Positions 1 to 5,730 of a DNA stretch of 7,275 nucleotides are shown piece after piece. Each line of letters opens with the position of its first letter. Position 1 is the first letter of the stretch. This DNA comes from Actinomycetes bacterium (lineage in GTDB: Bacteria; Actinomycetota; Humimicrobiia; JAHJRV01): NCBI GenBank assembly GCA_030612085.1, contig JAUWOM010000052.1, forward strand, positions 1 through 7,275, written 5' to 3'. The notes under the pieces were generated by a model. It saw nothing but the letters and a program-made list of their open reading frames with translations, ran no database searches and was not told the origin of the DNA. A program made the position numbers and the translations under genes.

Positions 1-8
1 TGATTTTT

Positions 9-581
9 TTGAAGTTAACAGTAAGACAGATTGTAATTTCTGGAATTTTAGGAGCAATAGCAATACTACTTGGATGGCCTATAATTGGTGCATCAGCTAT
101 AGGATATATTCCAGTACCAAATGTTACAGGTAATGCTACAATCATGCATATACCAGCCATTTTAGGTGGAGTGCTTGAAGGTTCACTTGTTGGAATCTTG
201 GTTGGTGGAATTTTCGGATTTTCTAGCTTTTATTTGGCGACGACAATTCGACCAAGTCCTATCTTTAGTGACCCATTTGTAGCTATTTTACCAAGATTAT
301 TTATTGGACTGGTTGCATATTTAGTTTATACAATCATAAAGAAAATAAATAACAGCCTGGCATTAGTGTTAGCAGGTATATTAGGGTCTTTTACCAATAC
401 AATTTTTGTTTTAGGAATGATACATCTAAGAGGATTAGGTAATTTCTGGGCTATTCTAATTTCAGTATTACCACAAGCTGTAATAGAAGCAATCATTGCA
501 GCTATTGTGACACTAATTATAGGAAATGCAATTGATGTCTATAGAGGTGCTCGTGGGGTCAGGGCTAAAACTTCTGAATAG
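9..581 (+). CDS. ECF transporter substrate-binding (S) component, substrate unknown
   Basis: A 190-residue, very hydrophobic protein with about five to six membrane segments (roughly residues 5-25, 43-65, 80-110, 117-140, 150-175). It resembles the ECF S-component family PF12822: the stretch MHIPAILGGVLEG near residues 46-58, then GGIFGFSSF near 66-74, and a DPFVAILPR segment near 88-96. Helix 1 carries small-xxx-small spacing (G12 to A16), like the AxxxA motif that S components use to dock on EcfT. It would bind a vitamin or other micronutrient in the membrane and deliver it through the EcfA1-EcfA2-EcfT module encoded just downstream. From general knowledge the family includes pantothenate, cobalamin and other transporters, so the substrate is not assignable. 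The start is TTG at 9. The first bases of the window (TGAT) could be the end of an extended SD sequence, but a start further upstream cannot be excluded. Confidence 0.85.
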   Translation: MKLTVRQIVISGILGAIAILLGWPIIGASAIGYIPVPNVTGNATIMHIPAILGGVLEGSLVGILVGGIFGFSSFYLATTIRPSPIFSDPFVAILPRLFIGLVAYLVYTIIKKINNSLALVLAGILGSFTNTIFVLGMIHLRGLGNFWAILISVLPQAVIEAIIAAIVTLIIGNAIDVYRGARGVRAKTSE

Positions 582-714
582 TAAAAATTATAATATATAT
601 AGTAGACTGCGAGAAATTAATATTCATTACTGATAGTATTTATTAATAATAAGTAAAGCCATTTAGAATTTATCTAAGATAAAAAATCTGTTATTTTCCA
701 TTCATTTTTAAAAT
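582..714 (+). other. Non-coding gap between the S component gene and ecfA1
   Basis: 133 bp of AT-rich sequence with no credible ORF, no recognisable riboswitch and no clear intrinsic terminator. Its only structured part is a 15-bp palindrome at 669-683, described separately. No SD sequence is visible before the ecfA1 start. Confidence 0.6.
669..683. promoter_or_regulatory. 15-bp perfect palindrome upstream of ecfA1 (possible operator)
   Basis: TTTATCT, one central A, then AGATAAA form perfect inverted half-sites of 7 bp, ending 31 bp before the ecfA1 ATG. The location suits an operator. However, in DNA this AT-rich, several such 7-bp inverted repeats per window are expected by chance, so this is only a candidate. 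Confidence 0.25.
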
Positions 715-1542
715 ATGATAAAAATTAATGATCTTTATTTTACATATTATCCGGAATCTGAAAATCCTCAAAAAGCATTAACAGCAGTATCACTTTCCAT
801 AAAGGAAGGTGAGTTTGTTAGTATAATAGGACAAAATGGTTCAGGGAAAACAACTTTAGCTAAACATCTAAATGCCATTTTAACACCCACAAAAGGTTCA
901 GTTTTAATCGATGGAATTAATACTCGAAATAAGGAGAATTTATGGGATGTTAGAAAAAAGGTGGGGATGGTTTTTCAGAATCCAGAAAATCAAATAATCT
1001 GTTCAACAGTTAGAAGTGATATATCTTTTGGACCAGAAAATTTAGGTATTAATAGAGTAGAAATTGAAAACAGGGTTGATAAATCTATTGAACTTATGGG
1101 TTTGAGCAAGTATCAAGACTATCCTCCTCATATGCTTTCTATAGGTCTAAAGCAAAAAGTTACAATTGCAGGAGTATTGGCAATGGGAACTAAGTATATT
1201 ATTTTTGATGAGCCCACTTCAATGCTTGATTCATTAGGAAAAAAGGAAGTTTTCGAGGTGATACTAAATCTTAGAAAAAAAAGAGAAGTCACAATAATAT
1301 ACATAACCCATTTAATGGAAGAGGTATTAAAATCTGATAGAACAATTGTTATGTCTGAAGGAAAAATAGTATTGGATGATTCACCAAAAAAGATTTTTTC
1401 TAAATTAAAAATATTAAGAAGCCTTTCTTTAGATGTTCCTATAATCCCTGATATCTCTTCCAGATTAAATAAAAGAGGGATTTCTATTCCATCACAAATA
1501 ATAACTACTCAGGAGTTTGTAAATTGTCTAAAGCAATTATAA
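715..1542 (+). CDS. ecfA1: ECF transporter ATPase EcfA1 (CbiO-like) with degenerate ABC signature
   Basis: A 275-residue ABC ATPase, usual length for EcfA/CbiO. It should pair with EcfA2 on the cytoplasmic face of EcfT and power uptake by the S component. Visible motifs: Walker A GQNGSGKT (39-46), Q-loop Gln88 in VFQNPENQ, Walker B YIIFDEP with catalytic Glu166, D-loop SMLD (169-172) and switch His199 in YITHLMEEV. The ABC signature is abnormal: LSIGL (141-145) instead of LSGGQ, although the flanking KQKVTIAGVLA is typical. The ATG is fixed by an in-frame stop at 709-711, one codon upstream. No SD is visible, unlike the other genes here. The 3' end overlaps ecfA2 by 19 nt, implying co-transcription. 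The EcfA1 label follows gene order and motif character; assignment to the ECF ATPase family is firm. Confidence 0.93.
   Translation: MIKINDLYFTYYPESENPQKALTAVSLSIKEGEFVSIIGQNGSGKTTLAKHLNAILTPTKGSVLIDGINTRNKENLWDVRKKVGMVFQNPENQIICSTVRSDISFGPENLGINRVEIENRVDKSIELMGLSKYQDYPPHMLSIGLKQKVTIAGVLAMGTKYIIFDEPTSMLDSLGKKEVFEVILNLRKKREVTIIYITHLMEEVLKSDRTIVMSEGKIVLDDSPKKIFSKLKILRSLSLDVPIIPDISSRLNKRGISIPSQIITTQEFVNCLKQL
1511..1515 (+). promoter_or_regulatory. SD sequence for ecfA2, inside ecfA1
   Basis: AGGAG lies 8 nt before the TTG at 1524 and within the last codons of ecfA1. It supports the TTG as the ecfA2 start and the 19-nt gene overlap. Confidence 0.75.
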
Positions 1543-2387
1543 AAGTTGAGAATCTATTTCATTCATATATGCAAGGAACTCCTTTTGAAAAAGAAGTTCT
1601 CCATGGTTTAAGCTTTGAGGTATATCATGGTGAAAAGTTAGCTATTGTTGGCCCAACTCAATCGGGAAAATCTACATTACTTCAGTATTTTAATGCAATA
1701 TTTATTCCTAAAAAGGGCAGAGTGATAGTAGATGAACAGGATACAAAAGATAGTAGATTGAATTTAAAAGAATTGAGAAGGAAAGTAGCTATGTTATTTC
1801 AACATCCTGATAGCCAACTTTTTAAAGAGACTGTTGCAGATGACATTGCATTTGGCTTAAAAAATATGAATTTTCCTGAGGAAGTGATAGAAATAACTAT
1901 TAAAAAAGCATTAGCGACTGTTGGCTTAGACTCGAATGAATTTTTTTATAGATATATTTTCAGTTTAAGTGGGGGAGAGAAGAAGAAAGTAGCAATTGCT
2001 GGAATTTTAGCTCTTAACCCAGAAATTTTAATATTAGATGACCCTACAGCTGGTTTAGATCCTAAAGGGAGAGTGGATTTTCTAAATTCCATTAAATTTT
2101 TACATGACAAATTAGGATTAACTACAATTTTTGTTTCCAGCAATATGAATGATGTTGTAGAACTTGCAGATAGAGTAATGATTCTTGTTGATGGGAAAAT
2201 TGAAATGATTGATATACCAGAAAATATTTTTATAAAAAGAGAGAAGTTATTAAGTTACGGTTTAACTCTACCTTCAGTAGTTGAGTTAGTGGATGAGTTA
2301 ATTAAATCAGGGATTAATGTAGATGAAAAGATAATCAATATTGATCAGCTTGAAGAATCACTAATTAAAATATTAAATTCCAGTTAA
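1524..2387 (+). CDS. ecfA2: ECF transporter ATPase EcfA2 with degenerate catalytic residues
   Basis: A 287-residue ABC ATPase, the second nucleotide-binding subunit of the ECF module. Intact features: Q-loop Gln93 in LFQHPDSQLF, a good signature LSGGE (148-152) followed by KKKVAIAG, and D-loop AGLD (176-179). Three catalytic positions depart from consensus: Walker A reads GPTQSGKS (43-50), with Gln46 where Gly is expected; Walker B reads LILDDP, with Asp173 at the catalytic Glu position; the switch His position in FVSSNMND is Ser206. The lysine of Walker A (Lys49) is kept, so ATP binding is plausible, but hydrolysis at this site is likely weak. The TTG start is supported by AGGAG 8 nt upstream and by the family-typical beginning (AIIKVENLFHSY). 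It overlaps the end of ecfA1, so the two are probably translationally coupled. EcfA2 is the likeliest identity. Confidence 0.93.
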   Translation: MSKAIIKVENLFHSYMQGTPFEKEVLHGLSFEVYHGEKLAIVGPTQSGKSTLLQYFNAIFIPKKGRVIVDEQDTKDSRLNLKELRRKVAMLFQHPDSQLFKETVADDIAFGLKNMNFPEEVIEITIKKALATVGLDSNEFFYRYIFSLSGGEKKKVAIAGILALNPEILILDDPTAGLDPKGRVDFLNSIKFLHDKLGLTTIFVSSNMNDVVELADRVMILVDGKIEMIDIPENIFIKREKLLSYGLTLPSVVELVDELIKSGINVDEKIINIDQLEESLIKILNSS

Positions 2388-2426
2388 AAAATAATAAAAT
2401 TAAATACTGATTAAAAAATAATAAAA
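2384..2426 (+). repeat. 16-nt direct repeat across the ecfA2 stop codon
   Basis: TTAAAAAATAATAAAA occurs at 2384-2399, containing the ecfA2 TAA, and again at 2411-2426, a spacing of 27 nt. It may be a small local duplication; low complexity limits its meaning. Confidence 0.5.
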
Positions 2427-2443
2427 AGATAATTAAAACCCTA

Positions 2444-2480
2444 TTGTCATTGCGAGGAGCTTTAGCGACGAAGCAATCTC
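2444..2480 (+). repeat. Small hairpin repeat, TGTCATTGCGAGGAG family, full-length copy
   Basis: The element begins TTGTCATTGCGAGGAGC and ends GACGAAGCAATCTC. ATTGC (2449-2453) pairs with GCAAT (2473-2477) around a 19-nt loop. It is GC-richer than its surroundings and lies in the ecfA2-ecfT gap. Shortened copies lie at 3512-3526 and 3563-3586, and a related variant at 6195-6231. Repeats of this kind are widespread, poorly understood intergenic elements in many bacterial genomes; the function is unknown. Confidence 0.75.
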
Positions 2481-2545
2481 ATTAAAAAATAAATAAAAAG
2501 AAAATCAGGATTTCTTAAGGTATTGTCCATTCGTTACACTCAATT

Positions 2546-2578
2546 CCCCTCCCTTGATGGGAGGGGGTAGGGGGAGGG
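2546..2578 (+). repeat. GC-rich hairpin with overlapping G-quadruplex-like tract
   Basis: CCCCTCCC (2546-2553), loop TTGAT, then GGGAGGGG (2559-2566) form a perfect 8-bp stem. The 3' arm runs into four G-tracts (2559-2561, 2563-2567, 2570-2574, 2576-2578) separated by 1, 2 and 1 nt, a strong G-quadruplex pattern on the + strand. It lies 68 bp before the ecfT start and contrasts sharply with the AT-rich surroundings. It could be another dispersed small repeat or a structured 5' leader element. No U-run follows, so it is not a typical intrinsic terminator. Confidence 0.65.
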
Positions 2579-2646
2579 TTCAAAATGTTTTTAAAACAAT
2601 GTTACAAATTTTTAATAAAAATTAATTGAATAATGGAGTATAAAAA

Positions 2647-3471
2647 TTGGAATTGTATAAGAACACAATTTTTGGATTTTATAGAGAAGGCGATTCTTTA
2701 ATCCATAAAATTGATCCCAGAATAAAAATAATATTATTAATTGTCATTATAATTTTTATATCATTTATAAGAACTTTCTCTGGTATTGTTTTTATAGGTT
2801 TATTTTTACTACTTATTATAAAGTTATCTAATAGCTCATTTTTTTATATTTTAAAAGGGTTAAAACCAGTTCTTCCAATAATATTATTAATTTTGATTTT
2901 TCAAATTATTTTTTACATAGGAGAACCTGGTAAAATACTTTTTCAATGGAATTTTATAAAGATTTCTGTTTTAGGTATTAAGGTTTCTTGTTTCATGATG
3001 CTTAAAGCGATATTAATATATTTTATTTCATCTATCTTTTTCCTTACAACTGAGATGATAAGTTTTACTGATGCAATGGAAAGACTGATTCTTCCATTGC
3101 AAAAAATAAAGTTTCCATCTCATGAAATTGTTATGGTTGGAGTAATAGCTTTTAGGTTTGTTCCAACTTTAGTTGAGGAGTTGGAAAGGTTAATGAAAGC
3201 TCAAATAGCAAGAGGAGCTGATTTAGATAGAGGTAATCTAATAGTTAGAACAATAAAATTATCAGGTTTATTAATTCCATTATTTATAAGTGCTTATCAA
3301 AGAGCAGAAGACTTAGTTTTAGCAATGGAGTCAAGATGTTATAGAGGAGGTGAGGGAAGAACAAGAAGAATTGCAAAAAAATTAACAATTCTCGATTTTA
3401 CTTCTTTTATTTTTACGGTACTATTTTTTTCTCTAACATTTTTAACAATCAGATATTTTAGGCTACTGTAA
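2647..3471 (+). CDS. ecfT: ECF transporter transmembrane coupling protein EcfT
   Basis: A 274-residue membrane protein of the EcfT/CbiQ family. It scaffolds the complex, joining the S component in the membrane to the EcfA1-EcfA2 pair. Hydrophobic segments lie near residues 27-60, 74-91, 108-133, 160-175, 204-216 and 250-268. The N-terminal HKIDPRIKIILL block (20-31) is typical. The two cytoplasmic coupling motifs that contact the ATPases are present: AQIARGAD (185-192) and AMESRCYRGG (226-235); the second has Arg-Cys where Arg-Gly is more usual. The start is TTG at 2647, supported by GGAG at 2635-2638, 8 nt upstream. A 259-bp gap carrying two repeat elements separates it from ecfA2, but its order and orientation still mark it as part of the transporter locus. 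Confidence 0.93.
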   Translation: MELYKNTIFGFYREGDSLIHKIDPRIKIILLIVIIIFISFIRTFSGIVFIGLFLLLIIKLSNSSFFYILKGLKPVLPIILLILIFQIIFYIGEPGKILFQWNFIKISVLGIKVSCFMMLKAILIYFISSIFFLTTEMISFTDAMERLILPLQKIKFPSHEIVMVGVIAFRFVPTLVEELERLMKAQIARGADLDRGNLIVRTIKLSGLLIPLFISAYQRAEDLVLAMESRCYRGGEGRTRRIAKKLTILDFTSFIFTVLFFSLTFLTIRYFRLL

Positions 3472-3511
3472 CTTTTTTAATATTATTTATATAAATATTG
3501 AGCTAATAAAG

Positions 3512-3526
3512 TGTCATTGCGAGGAG
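3512..3526 (+). repeat. Partial copy of the TGTCATTGCGAGGAG repeat
   Basis: TGTCATTGCGAGGAG matches the left part of the 2444-2480 element exactly, after which the match ends. It lies 40 bp downstream of ecfT in the same orientation as the full copy. Confidence 0.65.
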
Positions 3527-3562
3527 ATAGATTTAAATTATCATTGTAAGTAATTTTTAAAA

Positions 3563-3586
3563 TGTCATTGCGAGGAGCGAGATTGC
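3563..3586 (+). repeat. Second partial copy of the TGTCATTGCGAGGAG repeat
   Basis: The same 15-nt core is followed by CGAGATTGC, a shortened version of the element that lacks the right arm. It is 37 nt beyond the preceding partial copy. Together the copies flank ecfT on both sides in direct orientation. Confidence 0.65.
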
Positions 3587-3776
3587 TGGGTTTATCCCTT
3601 TCTCTCTAAGAAGGAGTATAAATAGTTGTGTCTTTAGATAATTATGCAATAATAAAATTTTTAGATTTTTTCAAAATCAAATATTCCTTTTTACTAAAAT
3701 TTAGAAATTTCCTTAAATCTTTATTAAACTTATTATCAATAAGGAACATATTAAACATATTTAATAAAACAATAAA

Positions 3777-3783
3777 AAGGAGG
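3777..3783 (+). promoter_or_regulatory. SD sequence supporting the internal ATG of the P1 hydrolase gene
   Basis: AAGGAGG ends 3 nt before the ATG at 3787. The spacing is short, but the match to the anti-SD is strong. It favours 3787 over the in-frame GTG at 3628, which has its own AAGGAG at 3611-3616, 11 nt upstream. Confidence 0.65.
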
Positions 3784-3786
3784 AAT

Positions 3787-4731
3787 ATGTTATCAGAAAT
3801 TAAAGTTGGGCATTATACAGATGAAAATGCAATTACTGGCTGTACTGTAGTCTTACTTCCAGAAGATGGTGCAGTTTGCGGAGTAGATGTAAGAGGAGGA
3901 GCTCCTGGAACCAGGGAAACTGATCTTTTAAAACCAACATGTATGGTTGAAAAAATAAATGCTATTTGTATCTCTGGAGGGAGTGCTTTTGGTCTCTCTA
4001 CTGCTGATGGAGTTATGAAATATTTAGAAGAGAAGAATATTGGATTTGAAACTACTCATGGAAAAGTTCCCATTGTTCCAACTGCTATATTATTTGATCT
4101 AAACATAGGTAATAAAAAAGTTCGTCCTGGAAAAAAAGAAGGTTATCTTGCCTGTCAAAATGCGTCATCATCAGGATTTGAAGTTGGAAGTGTTGGAGCT
4201 GGTACTGGTGCCACTGTAGGCAAAGTTTTAGGAAATTCATTTATGATAAAATCCGGAGTTGGAAAGGCTATACTTAATTTATCAGGTGGTATCGAAATCT
4301 TTGCAATAGCTGTTGTAAATTCCTTTGGGGATATAATAAAAGAAAATGGTTCAATATTAGCTGGAGCTTATCATCCAGAAAAAGGCTTTTTAAATAGTAA
4401 GTCTATTGTATTAGAGGGAGAAGAAATAGTATCAAAATTTGGCGAAAACACAACTATTGTTGTAATAACTACAAATGTTTCTCTTGATAAAGTATCTGCT
4501 ACAAAGGTAGCACAAATGGCGCATGATGGTTTTGCAAGGGCAATTTCACCTGTCCATACTGAATATGATGGAGATACAACCTTTGTATTGTCAGTGGGTA
4601 AAAAGAAAGCTCCTACAGTTGTTATAGGAACAGCAGCAGCAGAAGTTACAGCAAGAGCTATTAGAAATGCTGTTAAGGAAGCAAAAAGCTTAGGGGGAGT
4701 AAAAGACATTAACCAAATTCCTAAAAAATAA
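3787..4731 (+). CDS. P1-family (S58, DmpA/NylC-like) self-processing aminopeptidase or amidase
   Basis: A 314-residue N-terminal-nucleophile hydrolase of peptidase family P1/S58 (PF03576). Members cleave themselves into two chains and then hydrolyse N-terminal amino acids, beta-amino acid amides or omega-amino acid oligomers. Family landmarks: VGHYTDENAITGCTVV (7-22), RGGAPGTRET (36-45), ISGGSAFGL (62-70), a glycine-rich EVGSVGAGTGATVGK (132-146), and ENTTIVVITTN (220-230) followed by KVAQMAHDGFARAI. By analogy with NylC, which is processed between Asn and Thr, cleavage should fall between Asn221 and Thr222, making Thr222 the nucleophile. No signal peptide is seen, so it is probably cytoplasmic. 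ATG 3787 is chosen because homologues begin here and a strong SD precedes it. The open frame extends 53 codons upstream to a GTG at 3628. That extension is rich in Phe, Lys, Ile, Leu and Asn, as expected of translated AT-rich non-coding DNA. The physiological substrate is unknown. Confidence 0.9.
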   Translation: MLSEIKVGHYTDENAITGCTVVLLPEDGAVCGVDVRGGAPGTRETDLLKPTCMVEKINAICISGGSAFGLSTADGVMKYLEEKNIGFETTHGKVPIVPTAILFDLNIGNKKVRPGKKEGYLACQNASSSGFEVGSVGAGTGATVGKVLGNSFMIKSGVGKAILNLSGGIEIFAIAVVNSFGDIIKENGSILAGAYHPEKGFLNSKSIVLEGEEIVSKFGENTTIVVITTNVSLDKVSATKVAQMAHDGFARAISPVHTEYDGDTTFVLSVGKKKAPTVVIGTAAAEVTARAIRNAVKEAKSLGGVKDINQIPKK

Positions 4732-4746
4732 CAAAAATATTTTTTA

Positions 4747-4898
4747 TTGTCATTCTTGTATGTAAATATATACTTATTATTCTTATACATAAAATCTATA
4801 TTAAATAAAAGCTGAACTGACAAGAAGAATTATATCTTGTCATTCTGAACAGGTCCTTCGCTTTGCTCAGGATAAACTTAACGGAGTGAAGAATGACA
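4747..4898 (+). repeat. Composite intergenic repeat, copy A
   Basis: The left module TTGTCATTCTTGTATGTAAA (4747-4766) is identical over 20 nt to 6132-6151. A middle part around 4798 (TATTAAATAAAAGCT) resembles TATTAAATGAAAGCT in copy B. The right module starts TCTTGTCATTCTGAA. In this copy the right module is a long hairpin: TGTCATTCT (4838-4846) pairs perfectly with AGAATGACA (4890-4898), with an inner TCCT/AGGA pairing at 4854-4857 and 4869-4872. It lies between the P1 hydrolase gene and tRNA-Val. No protein is encoded; the function is unknown. Confidence 0.6.
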
Positions 4899-4933
4899 CA
4901 ATAGAAATTAATTTAGAATGATAGTTATATTAG

Positions 4934-4963
4934 TTGAATTGTCTTATAAATTAGTGCTAAAAT
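4934..4963 (+). promoter_or_regulatory. Predicted sigma-70-type promoter of tRNA-Val
   Basis: The -35-like TTGAAT (4934-4939) is followed after 18 nt by TAAAAT (4958-4963), preceded by TGC, forming an extended -10. Transcription would start near 4970, about 10 nt before the tRNA 5' end. Confidence 0.5.
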
Positions 4964-4979
4964 ATTATTAAATATATGT

Positions 4980-5054
4980 GGGCGTTTAGCTCAGGGGGAG
5001 AGCACTTCCTTGACGCGGAAGGGGTCAGAGGTTCAAATCTTCTAACGCCCACCA
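4980..5054 (+). tRNA. tRNA-Val (anticodon GAC), CCA encoded
   Basis: A complete cloverleaf. The acceptor stem GGGCGTT pairs with AACGCCC over 7 bp. The D stem is GCTC/GAGC. The anticodon stem CTTCC/GGAAG encloses loop TTGACGC, with anticodon GAC at 5012-5014. The T arm AGAGG/CTTCT has one G-U pair around TTCAAAT. Discriminator A5051 is followed by genomic CCA at 5052-5054. It reads valine GUC and GUU codons. A T-run follows directly, but no separate terminator hairpin is visible. Confidence 0.96.
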
Positions 5055-5186
5055 TTTTTATTAAATAAATATAATATATCCATCACTTTAGTTTATGCGT
5101 CAAATATTTGTTTATTAAGAATTTAACTTATAAGGGAGTGATTTAAAAAGTAAAGAATTTGATTTTTGTAAAATTAAATAATTATT

Positions 5187-5192
5187 AGGGGG
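5187..5192 (+). promoter_or_regulatory. SD sequence supporting a TTG start
   Basis: AGGGGG ends 4 nt before the TTG at 5197 and supports that codon as the start of the CDP-alcohol phosphatidyltransferase gene. Confidence 0.6.
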
Positions 5193-5196
5193 TAAT

Positions 5197-5730
5197 TTGG
5201 GGAAAAAGGATATTTTAAAAATTCCAAATTTAATTACTCTAAGCCGTTTTTTAGGAAGTGTTTTAATTTTACTTTTTACCTTTATAGATATAAATAAATG
5301 GCTAGTTGGAATTATATATATTATATCGATTCTATCTGATAAACTGGATGGTTTTTCAGCAAGATTACTTAAACAGGAAACTGAGCTTGGAAAAAAGTTA
5401 GAAGCACCTGCTGATGCTCTACTTGTATATTCAATATTTACATACTTGACTTTTAAGTTAGACTTTCCTTTAAATCTTTATAAAATTGCTATTTTCATAT
5501 TAGTTTTTGGTTTTATTTTAAATTTGATTTTTATTTTAAATAAGAGAAAATGGTTTGTTCCATCTTTTTTCGCTGGTAAGATAATGATTGCGATTGTTCA
5601 TTTAAACTGTCTGGCAATTTTTTTTCAAATACCTTACCATTTAAGGATTCTCTGGATTACTATAATATTCGGAATCTTAACCTTTTCATGGTATCTTTAT
5701 GAACTTTATAATTTTGCTATAAAAAAGTAA
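5197..5730 (+). CDS. CDP-alcohol phosphatidyltransferase family protein, PgsA-like but divergent
   Basis: A 177-residue integral membrane enzyme of the CDP-alcohol phosphatidyltransferase family, which moves a phosphatidyl or phospho-alcohol group from a CDP-linked donor to an alcohol such as glycerol-3-phosphate. The start IPNLITLSRF (9-18) is typical of PgsA. The signature region (48-73) reads DKLDGFSAR, eight residues, then GKKLEAPAD. Asp48, Asp51, Gly52, Ala55, Arg56, Gly65 and the last Asp73 are present, but the third Asp of the family motif is Glu69. The usual LDPVADK block is instead LEAPADA. About five to six membrane helices are predicted. TTG 5197 is used, with AGGGGG just upstream. 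The gene stands alone between two tRNA genes. It could be a phosphatidylglycerophosphate synthase or a paralogue with another acceptor; the divergent motif keeps the exact reaction open. Confidence 0.8.
   Translation: MGKKDILKIPNLITLSRFLGSVLILLFTFIDINKWLVGIIYIISILSDKLDGFSARLLKQETELGKKLEAPADALLVYSIFTYLTFKLDFPLNLYKIAIFILVFGFILNLIFILNKRKWFVPSFFAGKIMIAIVHLNCLAIFFQIPYHLRILWITIIFGILTFSWYLYELYNFAIKK

Noticed and set aside
582..714. Vitamin riboswitch between the S component gene and ecfA1
   Set aside because: No conserved riboswitch core such as a B12-box, THI-box or FMN element can be recognised in this AT-rich gap.
1946..2143. Minus-strand open frame of 65 codons
   Set aside because: It lies wholly inside ecfA2, whose frame carries clear ABC motifs; no SD and no family resemblance.
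2444..3586. CRISPR array from the repeated TGTCATTGCGAGGAG units
   Set aside because: Copies are unevenly spaced, vary in length and are separated by a whole gene; no regular spacers and no cas genes.
4733..4746. AAAAATATTTTT after the P1 hydrolase stop as a terminator
   Set aside because: The stem is purely A-T and low complexity; too weak for an intrinsic terminator.
4371..4823. Minus-strand open frame of 150 codons
   Set aside because: Mostly antisense to the conserved C-terminal half of the P1 hydrolase gene and starting inside composite repeat A; a shadow frame.
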